Assembly: GCA_947441615.1 (NCBI GenBank)
Contig: CANEUH010000005.1
Span: 1 to 64,000 of the forward strand
DNA from: Bacteriovoracaceae bacterium
Lineage (GTDB): Bacteria; Bdellovibrionota; Bacteriovoracia; Bacteriovoracales; Bacteriovoracaceae
Length of the DNA stretch: 64,000 bases
Direction: 5' to 3'
Shown: positions 63,312 to 64,000 of the stretch, one piece after another
How positions within the stretch are numbered: the stretch's first letter is position 1
Layout of the letters: each line of letters opens with the position of its first letter
Program-made: the position numbers and the translations under genes
The notes under the pieces: model-generated
What the model saw: only the letters and a program-made list of their open reading frames with translations
Databases searched by the model: none
Told to the model about the DNA's origin: nothing

Positions 63312-64000
63312 TTATAGAGAAAATTTTTCTTTTAAGTAGGACTTAACTTTATCGAGAGCAATTCGTTCCTGAACCATCGTGTCCCTGTCTCTTATTGTGA
63401 CAGCAAGATCATTAATGGTATCGAAATCCACAGTAACACAAGCAGGTGTTCCGATCTCGTCCTGGCGACGATAGCGTTTACCAATTGAACCAGCCGTATC
63501 GTATTCACATTTAAAATCCTTCTGAAGTTCAGAGAGAAGTTTTGTGGCAATCGTCTCAAGTTCAGGTTTTTTTATGAGCGGCATTACAGCAGCTTTAATT
63601 GGTGAAAGAGATGGTTTAAATCTCATCACAACTCTTTCCTTGTCCGCATCACCAGGGAACTCAGTTCTGTAGGCATCAGTCATAAGAGCTAGCATACAGC
63701 GGTCACACCCAACAGATGTCTCAAGAACAAATGGGAGGTACTTTTTATTTCCATCAATTTGATCAACATATTGCAGATTCTTTTTAGAAAATTCTTGATG
63801 CTGACGAAGATCGAAATCAGTCCGAGAATGGATTCCTTCCATTTCTCCCCAACCGTGAGCAAATTCATACTCAATATCAAATGCGGCATCTGCGTAGTGA
63901 GCGAGTTCTTCATGCTTTTTCCAACGGAGCCTTTCTGGGCGTAGGCCATTTTCAAGGTGCCATTTCCAGCGAAGATCTTTCCACATCTCCATGGCATTGG
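63312..64000 (-). CDS. glyQS: Glycyl-tRNA synthetase, dimeric class II type (5' part outside window)
   Basis: The frame is open to the window edge, so the N-terminal half is missing here. The visible 229 residues include motif-2/-3 region sequences: MEGIHSRTDFDLRQHQEFSKK, LPFVLETSVGCDRCMLALMTDAY, the anticodon-binding end with PIKAAVMPLIKK, and GSIGKRYRRQDEIGTPACVTVDFDT with a typical RDRDTMVQERI. This is the alpha2 GlyRS type (glyQS/glyS of Gram-positives and eukaryotes), not the alpha2-beta2 E. coli type. It charges tRNA-Gly. Confidence 0.92.
   Translation of the reverse strand, partial: NAMEMWKDLRWKWHLENGLRPERLRWKKHEELAHYADAAFDIEYEFAHGWGEMEGIHSRTDFDLRQHQEFSKKNLQYVDQIDGNKKYLPFVLETSVGCDRCMLALMTDAYRTEFPGDADKERVVMRFKPSLSPIKAAVMPLIKKPELETIATKLLSELQKDFKCEYDTAGSIGKRYRRQDEIGTPACVTVDFDTINDLAVTIRDRDTMVQERIALDKVKSYLKEKFSL

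Noticed and set aside
1-64000. CRISPR array, tRNA or rRNA genes, prophage
   Set aside because: No regularly spaced repeats, cloverleaf-like sequences, rRNA core sequences or phage structural genes were found.

Overview
The window is an AT-rich bacterial chromosome segment with dense, mostly core gene content. The gene set suggests a Gram-negative, flagellated rod: an MreCD/PBP2/RodA elongation cluster, a large flagellar hook/basal-body cluster with the FliK-FlgD-TIGR02530-FlgE order, an Mla/MCE lipid-transport cassette, Mpl murein recycling, a VKOR-DsbA fusion, a YhaM-type nuclease and pyruvate phosphate dikinase. From this combination I infer a Bdellovibrionota member, probably Bacteriovoracales-like (Bacteriovorax, Halobacteriovorax or Peredibacter). 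No rRNA gene is present to settle it.

Layout. 1-800: the tail of an ISL3-type transposase at the window edge, then a small secreted protein. 816-5204: a secreted papain-like protein, leuS, and a convergent pair containing a CTP-type lipid kinase. 5395-10538: a co-directional run of a MinD/FlhG-like ATPase, a J-domain/RodZ-HTH protein, an RluD pseudouridine synthase, PgeF, VKOR-DsbA and TatD. 10887-17908: a YhaM nuclease, the gap-pgk-tpiA-secG operon, an HD-GYP protein, ssb and a zinc-ribbon membrane protein. 17909-25337: an unexplained structured intergenic region, a very large Tad-like protein, a bipolar Lys/Asp-Glu-rich protein, then glutaredoxin, HD phosphohydrolase, an unknown, a DUF350-like protein and a rhodanese-like protein. 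25334-33701: a MarR regulator with a clear operator, the rodA-mrdA-mreD-mreC cluster, a PpiD-like chaperone, a ferredoxin and an HGSNAT-like acyltransferase. 33801-49208: one long minus-strand flagellar block. 49381-52191: an MCE ABC transporter. 52387-64000: an NtrC-type regulator, metK, a SleB-like lipoprotein with mpl, an App1-like phosphatase, a serine hydrolase with ppdK, and the 3' part of a glycyl-tRNA synthetase gene.

The genes fall into a few themes: envelope growth and editing (rod cluster, PgeF, Mpl, SleB-like, serine hydrolase, HGSNAT-like, MCE), motility and its control (flagellar block, degenerate and intact bEBPs, FlhG-like ATPase, HD-GYP), and central metabolism and translation (glycolysis operon, PpdK, LeuS, GlyRS, MetK). 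The less ordinary signals are a degenerate sigma-54 activator inside the flagellar operon, hairpins that abut the start codons of three genes, a structured non-coding stretch before the Tad-like gene, a rhodanese without its cysteine, a J domain without HPD, and a 23-residue membrane ORF. I saw no CRISPR array, tRNA or rRNA gene, and no obvious island of new defence or mobile genes beyond the transposase tail.
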